Shown piece by piece: positions 9,182 through 18,995 of a DNA stretch of 64,000 nt (the first letter of the stretch is position 1; every line of letters begins with the position of its first letter). A program made the translations under genes and the position numbers. The stretch lies in assembly GCA_003014445.1 (NCBI GenBank), contig PYGH01000001.1:372001-436000 (forward strand), in the 5' to 3' direction. The notes beneath the pieces were generated by a model. The model saw only the letters and a program-made list of their open reading frames with translations. It was not told the origin of the DNA and made no database searches. The stretch is from Fusobacterium naviforme (GTDB lineage Bacteria; Bacillota; Clostridia; Lachnospirales; Lachnospiraceae).

Positions 9182-11524
9182 ATGAAGGAGATGCAGGAGA
9201 AGAGATGCGCAGAGGGGGCTGAAGCGGAGCAGTTCAGGGAAAGCGCCGGTGAGAACACAGATGCGGGATATATTGAGATCAGGGGTGCCTCGGAGAACAA
9301 TCTGAGGGAGGTTTCGCTCCGCATCCCGAAGAAGAAAATCACGGTATTCACCGGTGTCTCCGGTTCCGGAAAATCCTCGCTCTGCCTCGATACCATAGCG
9401 GCGGCCTCCCGGCGTGAGCTGAATGCGACCTTTCCAAGCTTTGTGCAGCAGTTTCTTCCAAAGTACGGCAGACCGAAGGTAGAGCAGGTTGAGAATCTTC
9501 CGGTGACCATTGTGATCGATCAGAAGAAGCCGGCGGCGAATTCTCGCTCCACAGTCGGAACCTATACGGATATCTATGCGCTGCTGCGGCTCCTCTATTC
9601 CCGCGTGGGGCAGCCCTTTGTCGGCTACTCGGATACCTTCTCCTTCAACCATCCCGCAGGGAGCTGTGAGCGCTGTGACGGGCTGGGCTTTGTGCGGGAT
9701 CTGGATATTCATAAGCTGGTGGATTTCGACAAGTGCCTGAATGATGAGGGGGTCATCAATTATCCGGCCTTTACCACCGGCGCCTGGCGCTGGAAGCGCT
9801 ACGCCTACAGCGGACTCTTTGATCTGAATAAAAAGATACGCGACTACTCGCCCGAGGAGCTGGAGCTCTTTCTCTATTCTCCGCAGATACGGCTCAAAAA
9901 CCCGCCCGCGAACTGGCCGAAGACCGCAAAATTTGAGGGCATCTATCCCCGCATGTACCGCAGCATCATTAATTCCAGGGAGGGAGAGGTCTACAAAAAA
10001 TATCTGGATGGAATGCTTCACGAGCACAGCTGCCCGGTCTGCGGCGGGAGTCGCCTGAACGAGCGGGTGCGGAGCTGTAAGATACTGGGGAAAAATATCG
10101 CGGAGCTCTGTGAGCTGCCAATTCCGGAGGCGGCGGAGTTTGTGCAGCGCATTGAGGATCCTCTGGCGGTGGATCTGAAGCGCGAGATTACAAAACGGCT
10201 CTCTGCGCTGACAGAGATAGGGTTGGGTTATCTCTCTCTGTCCCGCGGAACAGACACGCTCTCCGGCGGAGAGGCACAGCGCATCAAGATAGCCCGCTAC
10301 ATCAACTCTCCGCTCACAGATATGCTCTATGTGCTGGATGAGCCAAGTGTGGGTCTGCATCCAAAGGATATACAGAATCTCAAAAACTCCCTGAAAAAGC
10401 TGAAGGCACACGGAAATACCGTGCTCATTGTGGAGCATCACCGGGAGATCATCCGACTTGCGGATCACATCGTGGATATGGGGCCGGGAGCAGGAATTTC
10501 CGGTGGGAATATCATGTATGAGGGGAGCTATGAGGGGCTGCTGCGCTCGGATACGCTGACGGGCCAGATGCTCCGGGAGCGCCTCCCGATGAGGCAGAGC
10601 TGTCGGAGACCGCGGGACTGGTACACACTCTCACACGCAGAGCTTCATAATCTCAGGGATCTCACGCTCCGGCTTCCGCTGGGGGTGCTCACAGTGATCG
10701 TAGGCGTGGCCGGATCCGGGAAGAGCTCTCTCATGGAGGCTTTTCGCGGGAGCTATGAGAGGGATCATGCGGGCAGAAATGAAATCATTATGATACAGCA
10801 GAAGAGTATCGGAATCAATCTACGCTCCACGCCCGCAACCTATCTGGAGATTGCAGATGCGATACGTGCGCTCTTTGCAAAGGAAAATCACGTGAGTGCC
10901 TCTTGGTTCAGCTTTAACTCAAAGGGGGCCTGCCCGCTCTGTAAGGGCAGAGGCATCATCGTCTCCGACATGGCTTACATGGATTCCATAGAGACTGTCT
11001 GTGAATCCTGTCATGGGAGTCGTTATTCCGAAGAGGCTCTGCGCTATCGATTTCGCGGAAAGAATATTGCGGAGGTCATGGGGATGACAGTAAATCAGGC
11101 GAGAGACTTCTTTCAGGATAAGATATTTGCAGAGAAGCTCGATGTGCTGATTCGTGTCGGTCTGGGGTATCTTAAGCTGGATCAGTCCATGACGACCCTC
11201 TCCGGAGGAGAATTGCAGCGTGTGAAGCTTGCGAGTCAGCTGGAAGAGAGAGGCAGAATATTTGTGATTGATGAGCCGACGGACGGACTGCACCTGAATG
11301 ATATACGGCGCCTGATGGGGCTTTTTCAGCGCATGGTGGACAATGGCAATACGCTCTTTGTGATTGAGCACAGTCTGGATGTCATGAAGCAGGCGGATTA
11401 TATCATCGAGATGGGGCCGGGCGGTGGAATGGACGGAGGGGACTGCCTTTTTGCGGGAACTGCGGCAGAACTGCTGAAGAGCGGGAGCAGCCTCACGGCG
11501 GCCTATCTCGCGGCAGAGCTGTGA
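9182..11524 (+). CDS. UvrA-like ABC ATPase (excinuclease subunit A paralogue)
   Basis: 780 residues if ATG 9182 is used (AGAAGG 5 nt upstream); a GTG at 9113, 17 bp after the previous stop and preceded by AGGGAAAGGGA, would add 23 residues. Two ABC halves are visible: Walker A GVSGSGKSS with signature LSGGEAQRIKIA, then GVAGSGKSS with LSGGELQRVKLA. Zinc-binding CxxC pairs occur (CERCDGLGF, CPVCGG, CPLCKGRG, CESCHGSRY). It is about 150 residues shorter than housekeeping UvrA (about 940), so it belongs to the short paralogue group. Such paralogues are linked to drug tolerance or alternative damage recognition; here neither is shown. Confidence 0.8.
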   Translation: MKEMQEKRCAEGAEAEQFRESAGENTDAGYIEIRGASENNLREVSLRIPKKKITVFTGVSGSGKSSLCLDTIAAASRRELNATFPSFVQQFLPKYGRPKVEQVENLPVTIVIDQKKPAANSRSTVGTYTDIYALLRLLYSRVGQPFVGYSDTFSFNHPAGSCERCDGLGFVRDLDIHKLVDFDKCLNDEGVINYPAFTTGAWRWKRYAYSGLFDLNKKIRDYSPEELELFLYSPQIRLKNPPANWPKTAKFEGIYPRMYRSIINSREGEVYKKYLDGMLHEHSCPVCGGSRLNERVRSCKILGKNIAELCELPIPEAAEFVQRIEDPLAVDLKREITKRLSALTEIGLGYLSLSRGTDTLSGGEAQRIKIARYINSPLTDMLYVLDEPSVGLHPKDIQNLKNSLKKLKAHGNTVLIVEHHREIIRLADHIVDMGPGAGISGGNIMYEGSYEGLLRSDTLTGQMLRERLPMRQSCRRPRDWYTLSHAELHNLRDLTLRLPLGVLTVIVGVAGSGKSSLMEAFRGSYERDHAGRNEIIMIQQKSIGINLRSTPATYLEIADAIRALFAKENHVSASWFSFNSKGACPLCKGRGIIVSDMAYMDSIETVCESCHGSRYSEEALRYRFRGKNIAEVMGMTVNQARDFFQDKIFAEKLDVLIRVGLGYLKLDQSMTTLSGGELQRVKLASQLEERGRIFVIDEPTDGLHLNDIRRLMGLFQRMVDNGNTLFVIEHSLDVMKQADYIIEMGPGGGMDGGDCLFAGTAAELLKSGSSLTAAYLAAEL

Positions 11525-11599
11525 GCGAATGCATGCCGGCTATCTGGGAGTTTCATTGGCTTGGAAGAGGTGAATGGAGAATTCACGCATATTTATAGA

Positions 11600-11627
11600 T
11601 TGCGCTGCACTGTTTAAGTATTATAAT
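11600..11627 (+). promoter_or_regulatory. Probable promoter of the opp operon
   Basis: TTGCGC at 11600-11605 and a perfect TATAAT at 11622-11627 are separated by 16 bp, about 55 bp ahead of the binding-protein start, which has an AAAGGAGG ribosome site. Confidence 0.6.
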
Positions 11628-11680
11628 GATACATAAGCATCAGCGATTTACCGCGCAAACACTGCAAAGGAGGAAACTAT

Positions 11681-13336
11681 ATGAGAAGGAAAGGGGCACT
11701 TGCACTTATACTGACGCTTGCAATGCTGAGTACTGTGGGATGTTCCACTCCTACCACGACTGTGGAGACAACAGCTGCGGCCGGTGCTGAGACACAGCAG
11801 ACGGAGAAGGCGGCTTCAGGGAAGAAGATATTCCGCTACTCGAATACAGCGGACATCACCATCATAGACCCCAACAAATCGGATTCCGTTCCGGATGCGA
11901 CGGTCTGTTACCATATTTTTGACGGACTCTACCGCAATGTGGATGGAGACATCAGACCGGCTGAGGCACTGAGCTGCGATATCAGCGAGGACGGCTTAAA
12001 GTATACCTTCCACCTGAGAGAGGATGGCAAGTGGTCGGATGGTCAGACGGTGACAGCGCATGATTATGAATATGGCTGGAAACGCCTCTGCGACCCCGCG
12101 TCTGCATCGGCGACCTCCTACATCGGCGCGGTGCTGAAGAACGGCGCGGCGATCACGGCGGGAGAGGTTCCGCCGGAGGAGCTGGGGGTAAAAGCCACGG
12201 ATGATTTCACTCTTGAAGTGGAGCTTGAAACTCCGGCAGATTATTTTCTCGGAATGCTGAGCATGTGTTCCTTTATGCCGGTGAGACAGGATCTTGTGGA
12301 AAAGTATGGCGAGAAGTTCGGTACCTCCGCGGACACGCAGGTCTATAATGGCCCCTTTATGGCCACAGAGTTTATAAATGGCCGCTTTGCCATGGAAAAG
12401 AACGAAAATTACTACGATGCTGACGCAATCCATCTGGACGGCATTGAGATCAAGACGGTTGCAGACAACAACACCGCGGTATCGCTCTTTGAATCCGGAG
12501 AGCTGGATCTGGTGGAAGTATCCACAGATCTGGTCGAGCAGTACAGCGACAAGGTACAGAGCTATTACAGCGGCGCCAATGATTTCGCTGGTCCAAACTT
12601 TAGAAATCCGATTATCGCCAACAAGAATTTCCGTCTGGCCATGAATTATGCAATCGACAGGGAGGAGTATAATCTCCTTGCACACAGTGGTCTGTATCAG
12701 GCGAATCAGAGGTATGTACTTCCGCAGGTGCACGGGGTTCAGAAGACCTATGGTGAGGAATATCCGCTGGAGTTCTTCCCGCTGAAGGCCGACCTTGATA
12801 AGGCGAAGGATTATCTCTCAAAGGCACTGCAGGAGCTCTCGATCTCTGATCCGTCTGAGATCAAGCTCAGGATGGTGGTGACAGATTCGGACATGGCGAC
12901 GAAGGAGGCACAGATCGTAGCCAACATGCTGCAGAAGAATCTCGGTATACAGGTTGATATCAACATGGTTCCTTATGCAACCAAGAACGCCATGCTCGTT
13001 CCGAACAATGATGAGTACGATATCATCATGAGCGGCTGGGCGCCGGATTACTCGGATCCCTACAGCTATCTGGAGCTCTGGTACAGCACGAGCAGCTACA
13101 ATTATCTGAATTATCACAGCGATACCTATGACGGCTATATGGACGCCTCCAGAACGACAAAGGGGACCGAGAGAATGGAGAATCTCTTCAAGGCAGAGCA
13201 GACGCTCCTTGAGGACGGCGCACTCATTCCGCTGCAGCTGAGAGAGGTTCGTTACATGGTACAGGAGGGGGTCACCGGTCTCAGTGCTTACTTTGTAGGA
13301 TTGAACTACAACTACATGTATGTGGACAAGCAGTAA
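11681..13336 (+). CDS. Oligopeptide ABC transporter substrate-binding lipoprotein (OppA/DppA type)
   Basis: 551 residues. Signal peptide with lipobox LSTVGC (Cys21), then a Thr/Ala-rich linker and a family-5 solute-binding fold: FRYSNTADITIIDPNKSDS, GLYRNVDGDIRPAEA, YTFHLREDGKWSDGQTVTAHDYEYGWKR in pieces, and MAMNYAIDREE-like text near residue 325. It captures peptides outside the membrane for the permease and ATPase genes that follow. A hairpin between this gene and oppB probably lets the binding protein be made in excess. Confidence 0.9.
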   Translation: MRRKGALALILTLAMLSTVGCSTPTTTVETTAAAGAETQQTEKAASGKKIFRYSNTADITIIDPNKSDSVPDATVCYHIFDGLYRNVDGDIRPAEALSCDISEDGLKYTFHLREDGKWSDGQTVTAHDYEYGWKRLCDPASASATSYIGAVLKNGAAITAGEVPPEELGVKATDDFTLEVELETPADYFLGMLSMCSFMPVRQDLVEKYGEKFGTSADTQVYNGPFMATEFINGRFAMEKNENYYDADAIHLDGIEIKTVADNNTAVSLFESGELDLVEVSTDLVEQYSDKVQSYYSGANDFAGPNFRNPIIANKNFRLAMNYAIDREEYNLLAHSGLYQANQRYVLPQVHGVQKTYGEEYPLEFFPLKADLDKAKDYLSKALQELSISDPSEIKLRMVVTDSDMATKEAQIVANMLQKNLGIQVDINMVPYATKNAMLVPNNDEYDIIMSGWAPDYSDPYSYLELWYSTSSYNYLNYHSDTYDGYMDASRTTKGTERMENLFKAEQTLLEDGALIPLQLREVRYMVQEGVTGLSAYFVGLNYNYMYVDKQ

Positions 13337-13373
13337 GCCTTTGTTTTAAAGTTTTGATAATTCTGACAGAGAG

Positions 13374-13407
13374 CGGGATGCAGATGCGGAAGCAGGCTTG
13401 CATCCCG
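13374..13407 (+). terminator. Intercistronic hairpin (partial terminator) between oppA-like and oppB-like genes
   Basis: Nine-bp arms CGGGATGCA (13374-13382) and TGCATCCCG (13399-13407) are followed by a short T-rich stretch. This position is usual for an attenuator or RNA-stabilising stem that raises binding-protein mRNA over permease mRNA. Confidence 0.6.
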
Positions 13408-13429
13408 TCTTTCAAAAGAAAGGTAGTCT

Positions 13430-14347
13430 ATGAAAAAATATATCCTTAAGCGGGCGGTCATATCCCTGCTTACGATATGGGTTCTTGTCACCGTCGTATT
13501 TTTTATGGCGAGGATGATGCCAGGCGGGCCCTTCAATAATCCCAAGCTCACACCGGAGGCGAGAGCAAATCTTGCTGCATACTATGGCTTCGACAAGCCT
13601 CTGCTGCAGCAGTATATGACTTATCTCGGAAATCTGCTGCACGGCAACTTCGGCTATTCCACAAAGTATCCGGGACGGACGGTGAATGATCTGCTGCGCG
13701 GCAGCTTTCCCTACTCAGCGGATCTCGGCATCCGGGCACTGGTCATGGCAGTGTCATTCGGACTTGTGTTTGGCGTGATTTCCGCATTAAACCGCGGAAA
13801 TCGCATAGATCTGTTTTTCGTGGTCGTGGCAGTGATCGGCACCAGCGTGCCGGATTTTATCATGGGTGCTCTGCTGCAATACTTTTTTGCCATCAAGTGG
13901 GGCTTGCTTCCCATTGCGGAGTATAAGGGACTGAGTTACACAGTACTTCCGGCGGTGGGTCTTGGTTTCTATACCATGGCCTCGGTCTCCCGCATCATGC
14001 GGGCAAGTATGCTGGAGGTGGTGCAGCAGGACTATATCAAGACAGCGAGGGCCAAAGGACTCTCCGGCCTTGCAATCACCTGGCGGCATCAGATCCGCAA
14101 TGCGATCATGCCGGTCGTCACAATTCTGGGGCCTACCGTGGCGGCGGTGCTCACGGGAACCTTTGTCATTGAGTCCATCTTTGCGATTCCCGGGATGGGG
14201 AAGTACTATGTTGAGAGCGTGCAGAACAATGACTACTCGATGATACTCGGAATGACAGCCTTCTATGGCGCCTTTCTGGTTTTGTGCAATATGATTGTAG
14301 ACATACTCTATGGCATAATAGACCCGCGTATCCGGATATCCAAGTAG
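13430..14347 (+). CDS. oppB: Peptide ABC transporter permease, OppB type
   Basis: 305 residues. The N-terminal KYILKRAVISLLTIWVLVTVVFFM segment (split here), the MMPGGPFN motif, and the cytoplasmic EAA-type loop (DYIKTARAKGLS) are typical of OppB/DppB. About six membrane helices are apparent. It forms the translocation pore with the OppC-like protein encoded next. Its ribosome site is AAAGAAAGG. Confidence 0.9.
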   Translation: MKKYILKRAVISLLTIWVLVTVVFFMARMMPGGPFNNPKLTPEARANLAAYYGFDKPLLQQYMTYLGNLLHGNFGYSTKYPGRTVNDLLRGSFPYSADLGIRALVMAVSFGLVFGVISALNRGNRIDLFFVVVAVIGTSVPDFIMGALLQYFFAIKWGLLPIAEYKGLSYTVLPAVGLGFYTMASVSRIMRASMLEVVQQDYIKTARAKGLSGLAITWRHQIRNAIMPVVTILGPTVAAVLTGTFVIESIFAIPGMGKYYVESVQNNDYSMILGMTAFYGAFLVLCNMIVDILYGIIDPRIRISK

Positions 14348-14358
14348 GAGGGCAGAGA

Positions 14359-15327
14359 ATGAATATGATACAAGCAGGAGAATTCTCTGCAGAGCCGGCG
14401 GAGGATTATATCCCTACAGCAGAGGATTTTATTCATGTGGGAAAAAGCCTTGAAAAAATGGAATCGATCTCCCGGCCGAGTCTCACTTTCTGGCAGGAGG
14501 CGTGGCGGAGGATCAGGATCAACAGGGTGGCATATTTCAGTCTCTGTCTGCTGATACTATATGGATTGCTGGCGGTATTCGCTCCCGCGCTGAGCCGCTA
14601 TGGCTTTGACGAGCAGGATGCTTATGCGATGAAGAAGAGCTTTTCAGGGGCGCACTGGTTCGGCACGGATGCACTCGGGAGAGATCTCTGGGTGCGGGTG
14701 TGGATGGGAGCGCGCGTTTCACTGTCGATCGGAATCATTGCTGCGCTGCTGAACAGCATGATAGGAACAGTTATAGGCGGGATCTGTGGCTACTGCGGTG
14801 GAAAGCTGGATATGATCGTGATGCGGCTCATCGATGTGATCTACGGCATTCCCTCGCTGATTGTCAATATCCTTGTGATGATGGTGCTGGGCCCGGGGGT
14901 CCGTTCGCTGATTACGGCGCTGGCCATCGTGGGTTGGGCTGGTACCTGTCGCTTTGCCCGCGGTGAGGTGCTGCGGCTGAAGGAACAGGAATTTGTGCTT
15001 GCTGCCCGCGTAATGGGAGAGCCGATGTTCAGCATCATTATCCGCGAGCTGATTCCCAACATTATGGGGCTGCTCATCACAAATCTGGCGATGGCGATCC
15101 CGAGCGCCATCTTTCAGGAGGCATTCCTAAGCTACATCGGTCTGGGCATCTCTCCGCCGCAGGCCTCCTGGGGTGTGCTCGCAAAGGAGGGCACCAAGAT
15201 GCTGCGGGTGGCGCCGCATATGCTGTATATTCCGGCATTCTTTATCTGCACCACGGTTCTGGCACTGAATCAGCTTGGCAATGGTCTGAGGGATGCGTTC
15301 GATCCACGTCTTCGGGGCACGGAATAA
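14359..15327 (+). CDS. oppC: Peptide ABC transporter permease, OppC type
   Basis: 323 residues from the ATG with AGGAGGG 7 nt upstream; an earlier in-frame ATG at 14284 lies inside oppB and is discarded. A cytoplasmic N-terminal tail of about 55 residues precedes the first helix. HWFGTDALGRDLWVRVWMGARVSL (split) is the OppC hallmark, and QEFVLAARVMGE is the EAA loop that contacts the ATPases. It pairs with OppB. Confidence 0.9.
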   Translation: MNMIQAGEFSAEPAEDYIPTAEDFIHVGKSLEKMESISRPSLTFWQEAWRRIRINRVAYFSLCLLILYGLLAVFAPALSRYGFDEQDAYAMKKSFSGAHWFGTDALGRDLWVRVWMGARVSLSIGIIAALLNSMIGTVIGGICGYCGGKLDMIVMRLIDVIYGIPSLIVNILVMMVLGPGVRSLITALAIVGWAGTCRFARGEVLRLKEQEFVLAARVMGEPMFSIIIRELIPNIMGLLITNLAMAIPSAIFQEAFLSYIGLGISPPQASWGVLAKEGTKMLRVAPHMLYIPAFFICTTVLALNQLGNGLRDAFDPRLRGTE

Positions 15328-15336
15328 GGAGGGAAT

Positions 15337-16365
15337 ATGAGCGAAAATTTACTGGAAGTGAGTCAGCTGAAATTTTCCTTCCATACTTATGGCGGCGTGG
15401 TTCAGTCCGTGCGGGATGTGAGCTTTCATGTAAAAGAGGGAGAGATACTGGGCATAGTGGGAGAGAGCGGCTGCGGGAAGTCCGTGACCTGCTCCTGTAT
15501 TCTGAAGCTGAATCCTGAGCCGCCGGGCTTTTTTGAGCACGGCTCCATACGCTACAAGGGCGAGGAGCTGGTGACAAAGAGCGCCGGGGAGATGCGGCGC
15601 ATACGCGGTGCAGAGATCGGTTTTATCTTTCAGGATCCGATGACCTCCCTGAACCCGACGATGACGGTGGGACGTCAGATTGAGGAAGTACTCGCCGGGC
15701 GCGGGCTCAGAAGGGCAGAAATCCGCGAGCGAGCGCTGGAGATACTCAGGGCAGTCGGCATTAACGAGCCGGAACGGCGCTACAGGCAGTACCCGCACGA
15801 GCTGTCCGGCGGTATGAAGCAGCGCGTCATGATTGCAATTGCCATGGTGGGAAAGCCGAGTCTCATCATTGCGGATGAGCCGACGACCTCTCTGGATGTG
15901 ACCATAGAGGCGCAGATATTGGATTTGCTTCGGGAGCTGAGAGAGCGGATGAATACCTCCATCATCCTGATCACGCATGATATGGGTGTGATTGCAAAGA
16001 TGTGCGACCGCGTTCTCATCATGTACGGCGGAAAGATCGCAGAGCGCGGGACAGTGGATGAGATCTTTTATGAGACAGCTCACCCATACACCTCAGGCCT
16101 TCTGCATTCGATCGCGACGCTGGACACTGCGAAGGAGAGCCAGCTGATTCCGATTGAGGGCACACCGCCGGATCTCTTTGCACCGCCGAAGGGCTGCCCC
16201 TTTGCGGCGCGCTGTGCACATGCCATGCAGATCTGTTATGAGAGGGCGCCGGAGGAGATACGCTTAAGTGAGGAGCATAAATCTGCCTGCTGGCTGCAGT
16301 ATCCCGGAGCTCCGAAGGTGGATCTTCGAAAGCGCTACAGGACGAGGGAGACAGGGGAAGCATGA
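15337..16365 (+). CDS. oppD: Peptide ABC transporter ATPase, OppD type
   Basis: 342 residues. Walker A GESGCGKS, signature LSGGMKQRV, Walker B LIIADEPTTSLD and the C-terminal oligopeptide-transporter Cys cluster (GCPFAARCAHAMQIC) are present. It powers the importer with the following ATPase. Its last four bases overlap the next start (ATGA), so the two ATPases are translationally coupled. Confidence 0.93.
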   Translation: MSENLLEVSQLKFSFHTYGGVVQSVRDVSFHVKEGEILGIVGESGCGKSVTCSCILKLNPEPPGFFEHGSIRYKGEELVTKSAGEMRRIRGAEIGFIFQDPMTSLNPTMTVGRQIEEVLAGRGLRRAEIRERALEILRAVGINEPERRYRQYPHELSGGMKQRVMIAIAMVGKPSLIIADEPTTSLDVTIEAQILDLLRELRERMNTSIILITHDMGVIAKMCDRVLIMYGGKIAERGTVDEIFYETAHPYTSGLLHSIATLDTAKESQLIPIEGTPPDLFAPPKGCPFAARCAHAMQICYERAPEEIRLSEEHKSACWLQYPGAPKVDLRKRYRTRETGEA

Positions 16366-17330
16366 ATAAGAAAGAGAGAGAAGTTCTGTTTCAGGTGGAC
16401 GACCTGTGTCAGTATTTTCAGCTGGGCAGAAAGAAACTGCTGAAGGCGGCAGATCACGTGAGCTTCAACATTTACCGCGGGGAGACCCTGGGACTGGTGG
16501 GAGAGAGCGGCTGCGGGAAGTCAACGACAGGTCGCTGTCTGGTGAAGCTCTACGAGCCCACACACGGGAGCCTGAGCTACCGAGGACAGGATATATTTTC
16601 ACTGAAGGGCAGTGAGGAGAAGCAGTTTCATAAGAAGGTACAGATGATCTTTCAGAACCCGCACTCCTCCCTGAATCCCAGACAGACGGTGAAGGATATC
16701 GTAGGCTACGGCATGCGGCTGCACGGGCTCTGCACCGAGCGGGATATGGACGAGAGAGTAGTGGAAATGCTGAAGAAGGTAGGGCTGAACCGGGATCATC
16801 TCTCGCGTTTTCCGCATGAGTTTTCAGGCGGACAGAAGCAGCGCATCGGGATTGCCAGAGCGCTCGCGGTGGAGCCGGAATTTGTAGTCTGCGACGAGCC
16901 GATTTCCGCGCTGGATGTGTCGATTCAGGCACAGGTGCTGAACCTGCTGCAGGAGATGCAGGCAGAAATGGCGCTCACATACCTCTTTATCGCACATGAT
17001 CTGAGTGTGGTGAAGTATATCTCGGATCGCATCATCGTGATGTATCTGGGAACCATGGTTGAATTTACCACGACAGAGGAGCTCTATGCGCACCCGCTGC
17101 ATCCTTACACAAAGGTGCTGCTCTCCTCCATTCCGGTTGCGGATCCGCAGCTCGTGCGAAAGCAGAAGCGTATCATGGTGAGGGGAGAGGTTCCGAGTCC
17201 GGTGAATCCACCGGACTGCTGCCGTTTTGCGGAGCGCTGTCCCTACGCAACGGAACGCTGCAGAGAAGCTCTTCCGGAGCTGAGAGAGGTGAGCCCCGGA
17301 CATTTTGTTGCCTGCCACCAGATATCGTGA
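16362..17330 (+). CDS. oppF: Peptide ABC transporter ATPase, OppF type
   Basis: 322 residues. Walker A GESGCGKS, signature FSGGQKQRIGIARAL, Walker B VCDEPISALD and a C-terminal Cys cluster (CCRFAERCPYATERC) are visible. It is the second ATPase of the importer and the last transporter gene of the operon; a regulator follows 55 bp later. Confidence 0.93.
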   Translation: MNKKEREVLFQVDDLCQYFQLGRKKLLKAADHVSFNIYRGETLGLVGESGCGKSTTGRCLVKLYEPTHGSLSYRGQDIFSLKGSEEKQFHKKVQMIFQNPHSSLNPRQTVKDIVGYGMRLHGLCTERDMDERVVEMLKKVGLNRDHLSRFPHEFSGGQKQRIGIARALAVEPEFVVCDEPISALDVSIQAQVLNLLQEMQAEMALTYLFIAHDLSVVKYISDRIIVMYLGTMVEFTTTEELYAHPLHPYTKVLLSSIPVADPQLVRKQKRIMVRGEVPSPVNPPDCCRFAERCPYATERCREALPELREVSPGHFVACHQIS

Positions 17331-17385
17331 TGTACGCGGCGAGGGTCAATGATGCGCTGTGACAGTGAAAAATACAGGAGGAAGT

Positions 17386-17985
17386 ATGAAGCACAGTATT
17401 TCAATCGGCACCAAGATCAAGGCGCTGAGAACAGAAAAAAAGTATACATTGAAGGAGCTGAGTGAGAAATCAGGTCTGTCCATAGGCTTTCTCTCTCAAC
17501 TGGAGCACGGGAAGTCCACAATTGCCATAGATTCTCTCGCGAAACTCGCGGAGATACTGGACGCGGATCTCTCCTCCTTTTTTACCTCTGTGCCGGCGCC
17601 GGGGAAGGATCAGCCGGTGTGCCGGAGCTTTGAGCTGCAGTGCTCTCAGGTGAGCCCGCAGATCGTCCAGTATATTCTGAGCAATAACGTGGGGGAGTTT
17701 ACCTGCCTGCCGCGCATTTTTCATCTGATGCCCTTTGCGAACAGTGATCTTGGAGAATTTGAGCTGTACCAGCACAAGGGGGAGGAGTTTGTCTATGTGA
17801 TGGAGGGGGTGTTGGAGGTATATCTGAACGGGCAGCACTACCTGCTGAATCCGGGGGACAGCGTGCAGATCCACTCGGAGCAGCCGCACAACTGGGTGAA
17901 CCCTACCAACTGCATCACAAAAATCCTGACGATCAATTCTCCGAATCCATTCCGCACAAACAATGAGGTGAAGCTGATATTCTGA
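17386..17985 (+). CDS. HTH-XRE regulator with C-terminal cupin domain
   Basis: 199 residues. The start is the ATG after GGAGGAAGT; an upstream in-frame GTG at 17359 is less likely. Residues about 5-60 form an XRE helix-turn-helix (LRTEKKYTLKELSEKSGLS, FLSQLEHGKSTI). Residues about 110-185 form a cupin (HKGEEFVYVMEGVLEVYLNG, LNPGDSVQIHSEQPHNW). This class senses small metabolites, often amino acids or amines. Its place between the Opp transporter and two peptidases makes it a likely regulator of the peptide-use block (inference). Confidence 0.85.
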   Translation: MKHSISIGTKIKALRTEKKYTLKELSEKSGLSIGFLSQLEHGKSTIAIDSLAKLAEILDADLSSFFTSVPAPGKDQPVCRSFELQCSQVSPQIVQYILSNNVGEFTCLPRIFHLMPFANSDLGEFELYQHKGEEFVYVMEGVLEVYLNGQHYLLNPGDSVQIHSEQPHNWVNPTNCITKILTINSPNPFRTNNEVKLIF

Positions 17986-18034
17986 GTGAGACGGAGTGAG
18001 TTCATGTCGCCAGGAGGCAGAAAGGGGAGAGAGC

Positions 18035-18919
18035 ATGAAGATTCGGGAGGGCTATATTCCATATCTGGGCTATCAGACTTACTACCGTATAGTCGGAGAG
18101 AGCAGGGGCGGGAAGAAACCTCTGCTGCTGCTCCACGGAGGGCCGGGCTCCACACACAACTACTTTGAGGTGCTGGACTGTCTTGCAGAGGAAGGCAGAG
18201 AGGTGATCTCCTACGATCAGCTCGGCTGCGGGAATTCGTGGGTTGAGGGAGAGCATCCGGAGCTATGGACCTACAGAACATGGGATGAGGAGCTCATGCT
18301 GCTTCGAAAGACGCTGAAGCTGGAGAAGCTGCATCTGCTCGGACAGTCCTGGGGTGGGATGCTGGCGATCGAATACCTCTGCAACTACAGACCGGAGGGG
18401 GTTCAGTCATTAATACTCTCGAGTTCGCTTCCTTCCTGCGCACTCTGGGCAGAGGAACAGCACCGTCAGCTTGCATTTCTGCCGGCAGAGGAGCAGGCAG
18501 CTGTCCGTGAGGCGGAGCAGAGCGGGGATTACAGCGGGGAGCTGTACAAGAGGGCGGAGGCGCACTATATGGAGCTCTTCTGCGCCGGAGCGCCGACAGA
18601 GGAGAGCCCGGAGTGTCTCAGGAGACCAAAGAGGGCAGGACGGAGCGCCTATCTCGCTACGCAGGGCGAGAATGAGTTTCAGGCAACTGGAATCTTTAAG
18701 GACTGGGAGTACCGGTCGCGGCTTCGGGAGATAGAGATACCGTCCCTCATCATCAGCGGGACAAATGATCTCTGCACGCCGCTCATTGCGAAGACTATGT
18801 ACGACAGGCTTCCGAATGCGCGCTGGGAGCTCTTCCCCGGCTGCCGTCACATGTGTTTTGTCGAGGACAATGAGCGCTACTGTGCGCTGCTGAGTGAGTG
18901 GATGGAGCAGTACGATTAA
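18035..18919 (+). CDS. Proline iminopeptidase-like alpha/beta hydrolase (peptidase S33)
   Basis: 294 residues from the ATG preceded by AGGGGAGA. The oxyanion motif HGGPGST, nucleophile elbow GQSWGG (Ser105), acid in SGTNDLC and base His in PGCRHMCF fit S33 prolyl aminopeptidases. It releases N-terminal proline from short peptides in the cytoplasm, the expected fate of peptides brought in by Opp. An X-Pro peptidase follows 76 bp later. Confidence 0.85.
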   Translation: MKIREGYIPYLGYQTYYRIVGESRGGKKPLLLLHGGPGSTHNYFEVLDCLAEEGREVISYDQLGCGNSWVEGEHPELWTYRTWDEELMLLRKTLKLEKLHLLGQSWGGMLAIEYLCNYRPEGVQSLILSSSLPSCALWAEEQHRQLAFLPAEEQAAVREAEQSGDYSGELYKRAEAHYMELFCAGAPTEESPECLRRPKRAGRSAYLATQGENEFQATGIFKDWEYRSRLREIEIPSLIISGTNDLCTPLIAKTMYDRLPNARWELFPGCRHMCFVEDNERYCALLSEWMEQYD

Positions 18920-18995
18920 AGCTATGCGGGGAGCGCCGGAGGCACTTTCCCGAGCAATATTTTGAATTGAAATTCTGAGAGGAGAGGGCATTGAA

